Assembly (NCBI RefSeq): GCF_009796825.1
Contig: NZ_CP047030.1
Span: forward strand, 4,090,501 to 4,154,500
Reading direction: 5' to 3'
From: Algibacter sp. L3A6
Lineage (GTDB): Bacteria > Bacteroidota > Bacteroidia > Flavobacteriales > Flavobacteriaceae
Length of the DNA: 64,000 bases
Shown here: piece after piece, positions 7,231 through 16,139 of the stretch
How the letters are laid out: each line of letters begins with the position of its first letter
Position numbering within the stretch: the stretch's first letter is position 1
The notes under the pieces: generated by a model
Told to the model about the DNA's origin: nothing
The model's database searches: none
Seen by the model: the letters and a program-made list of their open reading frames with translations, nothing else
Program-made: the position numbers and the translations under genes

Positions 7231-8651
7231 AGTTTTGAGTCCTCCTTTCTTAAGTCTTGATTATTATTTTCCCAATTATAAACACCTCCTCTTTCTAAAA
7301 ACTTACCTAAATCATAATCCATTGTTTTAATAGCTTCTTTTACACCTACTTCTAAAATAGGTTTACTATAATTATGTGTTCCTTGTGCATTGTCAAAAAA
7401 GCGCCCTGCAGGATCAACCATTACATAGCTTCCTTTAATGTCATCATTAGACTCTGGTACTATTGTTTTTACATCTATATGTGTTTTCAAAAAATAGTTG
7501 TACTCTTCTGTCGTAATTTTAAACTCATCAATTTTAGCATCATTTTGTCCAACTATTGGTAATACTTGTAAGACTTTCCAACGTTGTGGTTTAGCGTATT
7601 CAATAAACTCTGTTAAGTTGTCTTTATAGTTTACTTTATTAACCACAGTGTTAATCTTTAAGCCATAACCATGTTTTTTAATTTTATCCACTAAATCATA
7701 ATAAAATGCTTTACTTAATGGGCTTTTTCCTGTAATTGCTCTACCTATTTTAATATTATTTTCATCTTCTAAACTATCTATACTTACTGCAATCCAATCT
7801 AAATAAGTTGTATTCTCTTTTAAAAACGACTCTGTTAATTTACTACCATTAGTTACAATCATAGTAGTCATTCCTAATTGCTTTGCTTTCTTAATTAAAT
7901 TTGGTAACCATTTACATAATAGAGGTTCTCCTCCTGCAAACGTTATTTTTTTAAATCCTGCTGCCGCAATATTTTCAACAACTTTTAAAGCGTCCGCTTC
8001 TGGTAAATGCCCTTTTGGTAAAATAGTCTGCTTAACATCTTTAAAAGTTGCAAAACAGAACTTACAACGCATATTACATGGTTCCCATAAATGGAAATTG
8101 ATACTTGGTATTGCTATTACAGCATTACACTCTTGGTAATGTCTAATTATTTTTTGTGACACTTCTTTGGGGGTTAAATCATCTGTATTAATAACTAAAT
8201 CATAATTATTGTCGCTTGTAAAATCAACATTATAGCGCTCTAAAAAACGCGTTTTCATAGATTCATTTCTTAGTTTAATTGCTTCTGGACTTGTTACCTC
8301 ATCTACTCTATTACCTAAACTTATTCTTTCAGATGCCTTTTGGTTAGATACTTTTAATAGTACATTAAAAGCATTTTTAATAAAATGAAACCCAAGTCTA
8401 TAATCAATCACTATACTTTCTTTGCTATTACATTCTTTTTTAAATTTCTCATCAATTAGATTGTCTAATTCTGGATGATTATTACAATGTTTTTGAAATT
8501 GATTAATTGTCATTCCATAATTCTCTTTTGCAAATAATCTGGAGTAATTTCCAACAGATATAAATTCATAATTTAATTGGTCTTCAATAAATTTTCCAAC
8601 TGTAGATTTTCCTGTTCCAGCAAATCCACTTAACGTTATTTTATTTTTCAT
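7227..8651 (-). CDS. Prokaryotic viperin fused to an N-terminal nucleotide-kinase-like domain
   Basis: 474 residues in two parts. Residues 1-175 form a P-loop kinase-like domain of the cytidylate/adenylate kinase type (GFAGTGKST at 9-17; DYRLGFHF strand; RFLERY near 135). Residues 183-474 are a radical SAM enzyme with CNMRCKFC (Cys192, Cys196, Cys199), the FHLWEPCN entry of the viperin group, and FAGGEPLL as the SAM-binding GGE motif. Viperins turn CTP or other NTPs into 3'-deoxy-3',4'-didehydro nucleotides that stop viral RNA synthesis; bacterial members (pVips) are known antiphage proteins, and in animals viperin is paired with the kinase CMPK2. A fused kinase could supply or select the nucleotide. 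A 97-residue gene overlaps its stop. Viperin assignment is strong; substrate is unknown. Confidence 0.88.
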   Translation of the reverse strand: MKNKITLSGFAGTGKSTVGKFIEDQLNYEFISVGNYSRLFAKENYGMTINQFQKHCNNHPELDNLIDEKFKKECNSKESIVIDYRLGFHFIKNAFNVLLKVSNQKASERISLGNRVDEVTSPEAIKLRNESMKTRFLERYNVDFTSDNNYDLVINTDDLTPKEVSQKIIRHYQECNAVIAIPSINFHLWEPCNMRCKFCFATFKDVKQTILPKGHLPEADALKVVENIAAAGFKKITFAGGEPLLCKWLPNLIKKAKQLGMTTMIVTNGSKLTESFLKENTTYLDWIAVSIDSLEDENNIKIGRAITGKSPLSKAFYYDLVDKIKKHGYGLKINTVVNKVNYKDNLTEFIEYAKPQRWKVLQVLPIVGQNDAKIDEFKITTEEYNYFLKTHIDVKTIVPESNDDIKGSYVMVDPAGRFFDNAQGTHNYSKPILEVGVKEAIKTMDYDLGKFLERGGVYNWENNNQDLRKEDSKL

Positions 8652-8673
8652 GTATTTAGATTTAGGGGTTAAT

Positions 8674-8706
8674 AAAGACTCGTCTATATTGTAAAGACGA
8701 GTCTTT
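8674..8706 (-). terminator. 11-bp perfect hairpin between the 46-residue gene and viperin
   Basis: AAAGACTCGTC (8674-8684) pairs with GACGAGTCTTT (8696-8706). On the minus strand TTTATT follows, 20 bases before the viperin ATG. It is either a terminator for the small gene or a leader hairpin of viperin. Confidence 0.65.
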
Positions 8707-8714
8707 GTTTTTAA

Positions 8715-8855
8715 TTACTTTTTAGTATTCTGGTTTGGGTTTAACTGTTTACCTCTATTCCCATTCATTTTACTATTAGCATTGTTACTGCCTGATGTTC
8801 CCTTGTTAGGATTTGCTTGGTTAGCTTTGTGACTGTTGTTTTTTGAATTTTTCAT
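8715..8855 (-). CDS. 46-residue Asn/Lys/Gly-rich small protein
   Basis: A small basic, low-complexity frame (starts MKNSKNNSHKANQANPNKG, ends NPNQNTKK) directly upstream of viperin on the same strand. It has almost no hydrophobic residues, so it should be disordered; it may bind nucleic acid. Similar Asn/Lys-rich small proteins are frequent in Flavobacteriaceae. It is separated from viperin by a perfect hairpin. No function assigned. Confidence 0.5.
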   Translation of the reverse strand: MKNSKNNSHKANQANPNKGTSGSNNANSKMNGNRGKQLNPNQNTKK

Positions 8856-8937
8856 GAGTTTTACTTTTAATTAAGCGTTGTAATACACAACACCTTTCTT
8901 TCGTTAGTCAAAAATCACTATTTCTTAAATTATTTTT

Positions 8938-8966
8938 TTTGATTTGGGATATACCTGCTATATTTG
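8938..8966 (+). promoter_or_regulatory. Candidate promoter of the LytS/LytTR operon
   Basis: TATATTTG (8959-8966) fits the TAnnTTTG -7 element. A TTTG lies at 8938-8941, a spacer of 17 rather than 19. The sensor ATG is at 9035. Confidence 0.45.
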
Positions 8967-8982
8967 GGATAAACATGCCATT
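8943..8982. promoter_or_regulatory. Direct repeats, candidate LytTR regulator site
   Basis: TTTGGGATA at 8943-8951 and again at 8963-8971, 11 bases apart, within two 20-bp tandem units of 15/20 identity. LytTR regulators bind short direct repeats spaced by about one helix turn. The site sits between the divergent sensor operon and the viperin-side genes. Confidence 0.5.
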
Positions 8983-9034
8983 TTTGTGAAAATACCACAC
9001 CCCAAACCAATCACTTTAACCTACTTACTTATAC

Positions 9035-10096
9035 ATGAATGAATATTATAAAAATTTAGAATTAAGAAATGAAAATGAAGTTTTATCCTATATAGTATTC
9101 ATTCTTTCTGCACTCCTACTACTCGTAATTATTAGAAATTGGTATAATCTTTACAAAAAGCGTTCGTTTAGAAAAACAATCAAAAAAAACAAACAGCAAC
9201 TACAACAACAGAATAAGCAACTTAAAAATGCGCTTAAAAGTCTTGATAATCATAATGAAGACTTAAAGAGATTAACTTTTCTTAAAGAAGAACTGAAAAG
9301 TAAATATTCTCGAATACTTTATCTAAAGCAGGATCTTGAAGATTTTAAGAGTAACTTCTACTCTACCCTAAACAAAAAAGATATTGAAATAGCTAAACAA
9401 AAAGAAAAAAGTAACCATCAAAAAACGGCTTATGAACGTTTTGTTAATTATAAAAATGTAGAAGCGAACAATACTAGACTTGGTGCGCATTTTATTAAAA
9501 ATGTAATTAGCCAGATTTATGATGATATGGAGCAAACCGATAATAGTTATAAGTCCTTTTTAGGTATTAACTATAAAATGGGGGCTAACAAAAATAAAAT
9601 CCCTCCAATAAAAGCCTTAAAAAACATCTTTAAGTTATTAGATTACAACGTATCTGCTTTAAACAAAGACAACACTTCTTTAGAGGAAGAACTAGAACAT
9701 ATCACTATGTTTTTAGACCTGATTAAATACCTTAAACCAAATACTAACATACAATTTGATAATAGTTTAAAACAAGAACAAAAAGAAAATATAAAGATCA
9801 AACCTACTTTGTTTTTTCCTTTTGTTGAAAACGCATTAAAGCATGGAAGTTTAAACAATACCGACTCGTTTATAAGCATTGTTTTAAAAGAAAACCAAAA
9901 CAAACAATTAAGCTATTGTTTAGTAAATAGTGCAGAACAGCAATTAGATTACCAAACTAAAGCCGTGGAATCTTCTAATTTTGGATTAAATGCTCTACAA
10001 CAATTGCTAACTGCTTACTACCCAAATAGCACTTTAGAACATAAAACGTTGCCAAACAATCAATATTTGTCAGAACTAACCTTAAGCCTTAATTAA
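9035..10096 (+). CDS. LytS/YehU-type membrane sensor histidine kinase
   Basis: 353 residues. One N-terminal membrane helix (about 16-34, VLSYIVFILSALLLLVII), a long Lys/Gln-rich coiled coil (45-140), and a C-terminal kinase of the LytS family: phospho-acceptor His152 in GAHFIKNVISQ and the N-box PTLFFPFVENALKHGSL. It lacks a recognisable outer sensor domain, so the signal is probably read within the membrane or by the coiled coil. It would phosphorylate the response regulator that begins one base after its stop codon. A promoter and regulator-type direct repeats lie upstream. Confidence 0.88.
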   Translation: MNEYYKNLELRNENEVLSYIVFILSALLLLVIIRNWYNLYKKRSFRKTIKKNKQQLQQQNKQLKNALKSLDNHNEDLKRLTFLKEELKSKYSRILYLKQDLEDFKSNFYSTLNKKDIEIAKQKEKSNHQKTAYERFVNYKNVEANNTRLGAHFIKNVISQIYDDMEQTDNSYKSFLGINYKMGANKNKIPPIKALKNIFKLLDYNVSALNKDNTSLEEELEHITMFLDLIKYLKPNTNIQFDNSLKQEQKENIKIKPTLFFPFVENALKHGSLNNTDSFISIVLKENQNKQLSYCLVNSAEQQLDYQTKAVESSNFGLNALQQLLTAYYPNSTLEHKTLPNNQYLSELTLSLN

Positions 10097-10097
10097 A

Positions 10098-10841
10098 ATG
10101 ATACGTTATATACTTGTCGATGACAATCCAAATACTTTAGTAACTGTAAAAAATAAAATTGATAAGCTACCAAAAGAGTATGAATTAAAACATATCGAAA
10201 GTTATGATAGTTCTAAAAAAGCATTTGAAGAAATAAACGAAGATGACTACGATTTACTTATTGTAGATTTTGAAATGCCAGTATATAATGGTATTGAATT
10301 GGCAAAAAAAATTGCAACTAATAAAAAAATTATTTTTTTAACGTCTACTACAAATAATGGCCCTAAAATGATGAATGCCTTAACCGACCCAGGTTACTTG
10401 AGCAAGCCTTTTGATACTGAGGAATTTGAAGAAATTCTTAAAGACAAGATTATTAATAAAGTAACCAATAAAACTATAGATAATCAAGACACTATAGTAA
10501 CTCTAGCAATTGGATCCACACAAGACATTCGTTTTCAAACAAACAACACCTATTATATAACTAGTTCTAGAAATATATTATCTATACAATCTAAAAAAAA
10601 TTATGTTAACTTTTATGGAGCACAAGATAAGGTTGTAGTAAGTGACGTAAGAGAAACGATTAATAATCTCTCCAAAAAACTTGAGATTTATGGTTTTGTA
10701 AAAATTAATCAAAGCACGCTTGTTAACTTAACTAAATTTGACAAACGTATTAATAAAAAATTATATTTAAGAGACTGTAAAGAAGAATTTAAAATTGGTG
10801 AAACTGAAATAGATAATATTAAAACAAAGCTACATAATTAA
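10098..10841 (+). CDS. LytTR-family response regulator
   Basis: 247 residues: a receiver domain (1-120) with the acidic pocket VDDN, phospho-acceptor Asp57 in LLIVDFEMPVYNG, and the LSKPF lysine, then a LytTR DNA-binding domain (about 140-247) with SKKNYVNFYG and INQSTLVNL. It partners the sensor kinase just upstream, from which it is separated by one base. It is divergent from the viperin module, so it may control its own operon and viperin; the repeats at 8943-8982 are the candidate site. It ends 26 bases before the end of hsdR on the other strand. Confidence 0.9.
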   Translation: MIRYILVDDNPNTLVTVKNKIDKLPKEYELKHIESYDSSKKAFEEINEDDYDLLIVDFEMPVYNGIELAKKIATNKKIIFLTSTTNNGPKMMNALTDPGYLSKPFDTEEFEEILKDKIINKVTNKTIDNQDTIVTLAIGSTQDIRFQTNNTYYITSSRNILSIQSKKNYVNFYGAQDKVVVSDVRETINNLSKKLEIYGFVKINQSTLVNLTKFDKRINKKLYLRDCKEEFKIGETEIDNIKTKLHN

Positions 10842-10867
10842 CTCAAGCTTAATACTTTTCTTCAGAA

Positions 10868-13800
10868 TTAACTTGCTCTTTGATTATAAACACTCTTGTT
10901 ATTACCATAATAATTAGAATAAATATGTTGATATACACTAGCTGTCTTTAAACCGACTTCTTCATCTGTATAAAAATCTTGTGGCAAGTATAAAAGATTA
11001 TCATAAATAGCACTTTTTACTCCTGCTTTCATTTGACGACTTTCTCTCCAGTTTTCTTTTTTTAATTTTTCAGTCTTTAATATTTCTAAAGTTTTAGCAG
11101 CAACTTTCTTAACCTCTTTAAGTTCTTTAATTGTTAATTCCTTTCCTTCTTTTAGCAAGTCGAAAATAGCTAAAGTTTCTTGATCTTTAAGATTCTCTCT
11201 AACCACACGTTGTTCTTCAAAAGATAAATCTTTAATAAAATCATTTAAATTATCAAACGTCTTAACCGTATCTTCTAGACTTTTACCTCTATTATATTCT
11301 TCAATAATTTCTTTATAACGTTCATAAAATTCAATACGTAAAGGATTTTCTTTAAGCATTTGTTCCAATTGCTGCTCTATAGCTTCTTGCAAGTTAAAAA
11401 CCAACGTGTTTTTACGTGGTGTTTTAGCAAAGGCTGCTTTTAATTTATCAAAATCTAAAGAAGACAAATCTACGTACACTTCTTCTTCATCCTCATTCAC
11501 TTCGTTATCTTGAATAACAACACTATCGCTCACTATAGCTTGCAATTCCATAATAATTTGTGTTACATCTGCTGATTTTACATTTTGATTTAAAGCGGTG
11601 TAAATAGCCTCAATGGCATTAAAATCTGAAACATGTTTCTTTAATTTATCATTAGGAAATAAAGCTTTGTATTTTCTAAATACATTTCTAGCCATCATTT
11701 CAAAAGTAGTACGCGTGGTTTCGTTTAAGCATACACAATCTGTAGCGTCTTTAATTTTAGCAATCTTAGACATTGGTTTTGCATTCTTTAAATCTTGAAG
11801 TGAAAAGTCCAATTCTTTTAAATAGGCTTTTACATCTTTTATCGCTTGTTTTAATTCTACCTCAACATCTTCTAAAGGCTCTACAGGACTTCCTGATCCT
11901 TTATCTTTCCCTCCAGATTTTCCTCCTTCTCCATAAACCGAATAGGCATGTTCTAATTGCTTATACACATTACCATAATCTACAATTAAACCGTTTTCTT
12001 TTTCATCGTCATACACACGGTTTGCTCTTGCAATGGTTTGCATTAACGTATGTTCTTTTATAGGTTTGTCTAAATATACAGTAGAGACACAAGGTGCATC
12101 AAAACCAGTTATCCACATAGCGCAAACTATGGCTAAACGAAATGGATTCTCTTCATCTTTAAATTCTTTTTCAAGATTGCGCTCCACCATTTTTCTACGA
12201 TGCACTTCAATATCTAAATCCATTTTTTTGAATTTATCTACTTCGTTTTGCTCGCTACTTACTACAACGCAAACCTCTGTTTCTTTTACTTTGTTGTATT
12301 TACGTTTTAGTTCTTGTTCTTCTTGTTGGTCTTCTGCGTTTTTAATGCGCTCTTCTAATTCTTTTAGGTATTCTGGCCAATAGCCTTGAATCATCTGGTA
12401 CATTCTAACCGCTGTAGGTTTATCTAAAGCAACATACATCGCCTTTCCTTGATACCCTCTTTCGTTAAAATGCCAAACTAAATCTTTTGCAATAGCATCT
12501 AAACGTGGTTCTGCTGTAAGAATCGGATAATTCCGACTAAATAAATATTCTAATTTCTTCTTTTGGTCGTCGTCTAAATCTTCATTCTCGAAAACCTCTG
12601 CCATTTTTGCATCTAACTCAGGATTAGTAATATCTAGTTTTTCACCTCTATTTAAATAGCGTAATGGTAAGGTCGCTTCATCTTCAATAGCACGTTTAAA
12701 ATCGTAAACAGAAACGTACTCACCAAATATATTTTTGGTTAACTCTTCTTCTTCTTTTATAATTGGAGTTCCTGTAAAACCTAAATACGATGCATTTGGC
12801 AAACCATGAAAACGCATGTTTCTAGCATACGTTCCTGATTGTGTTCTGTGTGCTTCATCACTAATTACAATCACGTTTTTACGGTCTGTAATTAATGGGT
12901 ATTCTGTTTCTAATTTTGGATCTATAGAAAATTTATGAATCAAAGAAAACACATATCGATGATTTTCAGATAACAACTCGCGTAAATGCTCACGACCTGT
13001 CATCCCTTTCTTTTTTCCTGCTATACAATTTTTATCGTTTACTGCGCCAACACCAGAAAAGGTATCGTACAGTTGGTTTTCTAATTCGGTTCTATCTACA
13101 GCTATTAAAAAGGTGTATGAACCTCCTAATTTTCTATGAATTTTTTCGCATAAAAACACCATTGAATATGATTTTCCAGAACCTTGCGTGTGCCAAAACA
13201 CACCCAACTTCCCTTCTAAATCTTCAATATTATTTACATTTTCTATAACTTTATTTACACCAATATATTGGTGATTTTTAGCCATTAACTTTACCACATC
13301 TCCTTGCGAATCATCAAATAATAAATAGTTTTCAAAAATATCCATTAAACGATGTTTGTCGCATGTACCACGCAACATGGTGTCTAAACTTACTTCTCCT
13401 TCTTCATCTTCTTCTATACGTTTCCAGTCTAAAAAGTATTTATACTTACTGGTTATGGTTCCTACTTTTGCATCTAATCCGTTACTTAAAATAACAAATC
13501 CGTTATTATGAAACACTTGTGGAATAGCATCTTTATAATCTTTTAAGTTATCGTTATACGCATGACGTAAATCCTGATGATGTGCTTTCAACTCAAAAAA
13601 CACTAACGGTATACCATTCACAAAGCCAACTACATCTGGTCGTCTTAAATACAACTCGCCTAAAACTTCTAATTGACGTACTGCTAAAAAATGATTGTCT
13701 TGATACTTATTAAAATTAAAAACCTTTAGCTTGGTTTTTATCAATTCGCCCTTATCATTGGTGTAACTTACAGGAACACCATTTTTAAGTAAATTGCTTT

Positions 13801-14080
13801 TTTCTTTATTTATAGAACCTAGCGTTTGGTCCGCTACATTTTGAGTGATTCTATCTATAGCTTGTTGATACGCTAACTCTGGATGGTTCGGATTTAATTT
13901 TTTAAGCGCTTGCAATAAGTAACGTGTTAAAACCACTTCGCTTTTATCTTCTCTACCTAATAAACCATTGTCTCCAAAAGACTCTTTATGCCATGCAGAA
14001 AGGACTGTCCAACCTAATTGTTCTAAAACATCTTGTGTTGCATTTTCTATTAAACCGTCTTCTGAATATTCGTAGCTCAT
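10868..14080 (-). CDS. hsdR: Type I restriction enzyme, R subunit
   Basis: 1070 residues; the ATP-driven translocase and nuclease of a type I system. The N-terminal nuclease has RPDVVGFVNGIPLVFFELK with Asp149, Glu163 and Lys165 (PD-ExK). The helicase part has HTQGSGKS (Walker A, 298-305), DEAH (408-411), LGFTGTP and the motif VI region QTIARANRVYDD. The C-terminal coiled region that binds HsdM/HsdS is present, and the length is full. It is the last gene of the operon hsdM-hsdS-DUF262-DUF262-hsdR, seven bases after the preceding gene. No defect is visible in this gene. Confidence 0.95.
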   Translation of the reverse strand: MSYEYSEDGLIENATQDVLEQLGWTVLSAWHKESFGDNGLLGREDKSEVVLTRYLLQALKKLNPNHPELAYQQAIDRITQNVADQTLGSINKEKSNLLKNGVPVSYTNDKGELIKTKLKVFNFNKYQDNHFLAVRQLEVLGELYLRRPDVVGFVNGIPLVFFELKAHHQDLRHAYNDNLKDYKDAIPQVFHNNGFVILSNGLDAKVGTITSKYKYFLDWKRIEEDEEGEVSLDTMLRGTCDKHRLMDIFENYLLFDDSQGDVVKLMAKNHQYIGVNKVIENVNNIEDLEGKLGVFWHTQGSGKSYSMVFLCEKIHRKLGGSYTFLIAVDRTELENQLYDTFSGVGAVNDKNCIAGKKKGMTGREHLRELLSENHRYVFSLIHKFSIDPKLETEYPLITDRKNVIVISDEAHRTQSGTYARNMRFHGLPNASYLGFTGTPIIKEEEELTKNIFGEYVSVYDFKRAIEDEATLPLRYLNRGEKLDITNPELDAKMAEVFENEDLDDDQKKKLEYLFSRNYPILTAEPRLDAIAKDLVWHFNERGYQGKAMYVALDKPTAVRMYQMIQGYWPEYLKELEERIKNAEDQQEEQELKRKYNKVKETEVCVVVSSEQNEVDKFKKMDLDIEVHRRKMVERNLEKEFKDEENPFRLAIVCAMWITGFDAPCVSTVYLDKPIKEHTLMQTIARANRVYDDEKENGLIVDYGNVYKQLEHAYSVYGEGGKSGGKDKGSGSPVEPLEDVEVELKQAIKDVKAYLKELDFSLQDLKNAKPMSKIAKIKDATDCVCLNETTRTTFEMMARNVFRKYKALFPNDKLKKHVSDFNAIEAIYTALNQNVKSADVTQIIMELQAIVSDSVVIQDNEVNEDEEEVYVDLSSLDFDKLKAAFAKTPRKNTLVFNLQEAIEQQLEQMLKENPLRIEFYERYKEIIEEYNRGKSLEDTVKTFDNLNDFIKDLSFEEQRVVRENLKDQETLAIFDLLKEGKELTIKELKEVKKVAAKTLEILKTEKLKKENWRESRQMKAGVKSAIYDNLLYLPQDFYTDEEVGLKTASVYQHIYSNYYGNNKSVYNQRAS

Positions 14081-14087
14081 AGTTTTT

Positions 14088-16139
14088 TTACTTTACTAAT
14101 TCTGATAAAACCTGTGGTGAACCACCATTAAAATTTCCCTTTATATTTACTAACTCTCTATATTTTGGAAAGTAATAATCTTGGTCAGGATGCTTAAAGT
14201 GATCTGTTGCAATAAACTGTCCTTGGCTCCACATTTTTTCTTTTAATTGACTAGCATACCATTTAAAAACGTACAGTTCATCATCTACATTTTTGTCAAT
14301 TTCAAATTCTAATACTTTATTTTCTAATAAGCTTTCTAAATCTTTTGTGTTTTTAAAGTCATCAAAAAACAACTTAAAAGCTAAACTATCGGAATCTATA
14401 TCTCTAATAATTCGTTTCCATTCTCCAAAATTATATTTCCAATAATAACTAGACCATTTTTTCTGCCAATAAGAACCATACCAAAATAAAAGAACTCTTA
14501 CTTTTTTAGCATTCTTATAATCTATATTCCTACCTGTTTTTATAGGGAAAAGAGTGTGAAATTTCTCTTTTATTAGCACCAATTCGGTAGCTGAAAGTTT
14601 TTCATTAAACTCTATTAAATGGGAAGAGTTTATATTTCTTAAATCAGCACCTTCAATATTTAATGGATGGTCTTCGATTTCCCAAATTAAACTTTCTATT
14701 TCTCGTAAATCAATACAATTTTCAATTTTCAATTTTGATAAGAAACTGTATTTTAAAATCTCGTTTTTAGTCCTGTAACTATTTCTGCTTTTTGATTCAT
14801 CTTCTGTATTTAAAGAGTCAGAACCTTGATCTAAAGTATCAAATACTCCATTTATATCTATTATACCTATAGTTTGTTTTAAAGCTGAAACAGCTCTACT
14901 ATTGTTCTTAAATCTAATATAAAAGAAACGTAATACCCTAAAGGTTTCATCAACATCTAAACTATCTTTAGGTTTTTCTTTTATATACAAAAGCCAAGAC
15001 CAAATAAAAATCATTCTATTTTGTTCTGTACCTTTATTTTGGTCAGTATAATCAGCGAACCAATCTGTTTCATTTTTATTAAAAACATCCCAAATATCTT
15101 CTAAACAGTTATTAACCCAATTAGCATAATTATATTTCGACTTGAAAGATTCCGAATTATCAATTAAAAATTTAAATGCGTTAATATATTCTTCAATGCT
15201 TTTAATTGATAACAAATCTTCAACCTCGGCTATTGTAAATTCATCGCCATTAAGTTTTAGATAATTTTCAAGACCAGCAATACAATTAATAAAAGCATTG
15301 TAGCCAAAGTCTGCACTTTGTATACTTCTCTTTTTATCTCTATGCTTCCAAAAAAGATGTTGCCATGACTCCCATTTTTTTCCCGAATTAAATAAATCTT
15401 TACCATCAAGCATTAAAGCAGCCTTCGTGATTTCGTTATCTGCCAAATCTTCTCCTCTGGCATTCATTGTTATATATAGCTCTTCTCCTTCCGATGTTAC
15501 TTCTGTTTTAAAATGCCAAAACACAATATTATTTAATAGATGATTATAATATTTTGTTTTACAATTGAAGACTTGCTCAATGTATTGCAATGTCTTAATC
15601 ATTGCTTTTATGCTTAAGTCAATTTTATAATCTTTTAAAAACCATGTTTGTTTATCTATATTTTTTAAATCTTCAATTGTATTCGTTTTCTCTACAAATT
15701 CTAAAAGAAATCGCTTAGTTAAATCTCTTACTTTAAAATCAAAACTCATACTTACACCTTCAAACCTAATTAAAGACAAAAAATCAACTTTCCTGTTTTC
15801 CTTTAAGGCAAAATAAAAAGCAAGTAAAAACAATGTAGTAAATCGTTGTTGTCCATCTATTAAGTTTTCATCTAAGAAACGATCATTTTGCACCTTAACA
15901 TAATCTGGTTTATAAGAATACAAAAAGCCAATATTAACACGTGTATTACCATCTGGCAGGTGACAATGTTCACAACCATTACCGATTTTATGTTTTAATT
16001 CTTTTAAGAATTTATTTATTACTTTTTCATTATTTCCCCAAACATACTCTCGTTGTATTTCTGGAATAATGAAATTATTCTGAGACAATAGTGTAAGTAA
16101 GTTTTCTTCTTTTAAAAAAGCGTTCTGTTTTCTACTCAT
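14088..16139 (-). CDS. DUF262 (GmrS/ParB-fold) protein in the hsd operon
   Basis: 683 residues. The N-terminal DUF262 domain shows IPEIQREYVWG and the NTP-binding signature LIDGQQRFTTLFLL (DGQQR 95-99), as in GmrS/SspE-type restriction proteins. No convincing HNH (DUF1524) site is seen at the C-terminus, which instead is rich in Trp and Lys (WYGSYWQKKWSSYYWKYNF). It may therefore be the sensing or NTPase partner of the second DUF262 protein encoded just upstream, whose stop overlaps this start by eight bases. Its place between hsdS and hsdR points to a linked role in restriction; the target modification is unknown. Confidence 0.85.
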   Translation of the reverse strand: MSRKQNAFLKEENLLTLLSQNNFIIPEIQREYVWGNNEKVINKFLKELKHKIGNGCEHCHLPDGNTRVNIGFLYSYKPDYVKVQNDRFLDENLIDGQQRFTTLFLLAFYFALKENRKVDFLSLIRFEGVSMSFDFKVRDLTKRFLLEFVEKTNTIEDLKNIDKQTWFLKDYKIDLSIKAMIKTLQYIEQVFNCKTKYYNHLLNNIVFWHFKTEVTSEGEELYITMNARGEDLADNEITKAALMLDGKDLFNSGKKWESWQHLFWKHRDKKRSIQSADFGYNAFINCIAGLENYLKLNGDEFTIAEVEDLLSIKSIEEYINAFKFLIDNSESFKSKYNYANWVNNCLEDIWDVFNKNETDWFADYTDQNKGTEQNRMIFIWSWLLYIKEKPKDSLDVDETFRVLRFFYIRFKNNSRAVSALKQTIGIIDINGVFDTLDQGSDSLNTEDESKSRNSYRTKNEILKYSFLSKLKIENCIDLREIESLIWEIEDHPLNIEGADLRNINSSHLIEFNEKLSATELVLIKEKFHTLFPIKTGRNIDYKNAKKVRVLLFWYGSYWQKKWSSYYWKYNFGEWKRIIRDIDSDSLAFKLFFDDFKNTKDLESLLENKVLEFEIDKNVDDELYVFKWYASQLKEKMWSQGQFIATDHFKHPDQDYYFPKYRELVNIKGNFNGGSPQVLSELVK

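Noticed and set aside
11773..12383. Long plus-strand frames across hsdR
   Set aside because: They lie antisense inside a well-supported gene and have Leu/Ser/His-rich shadow composition.
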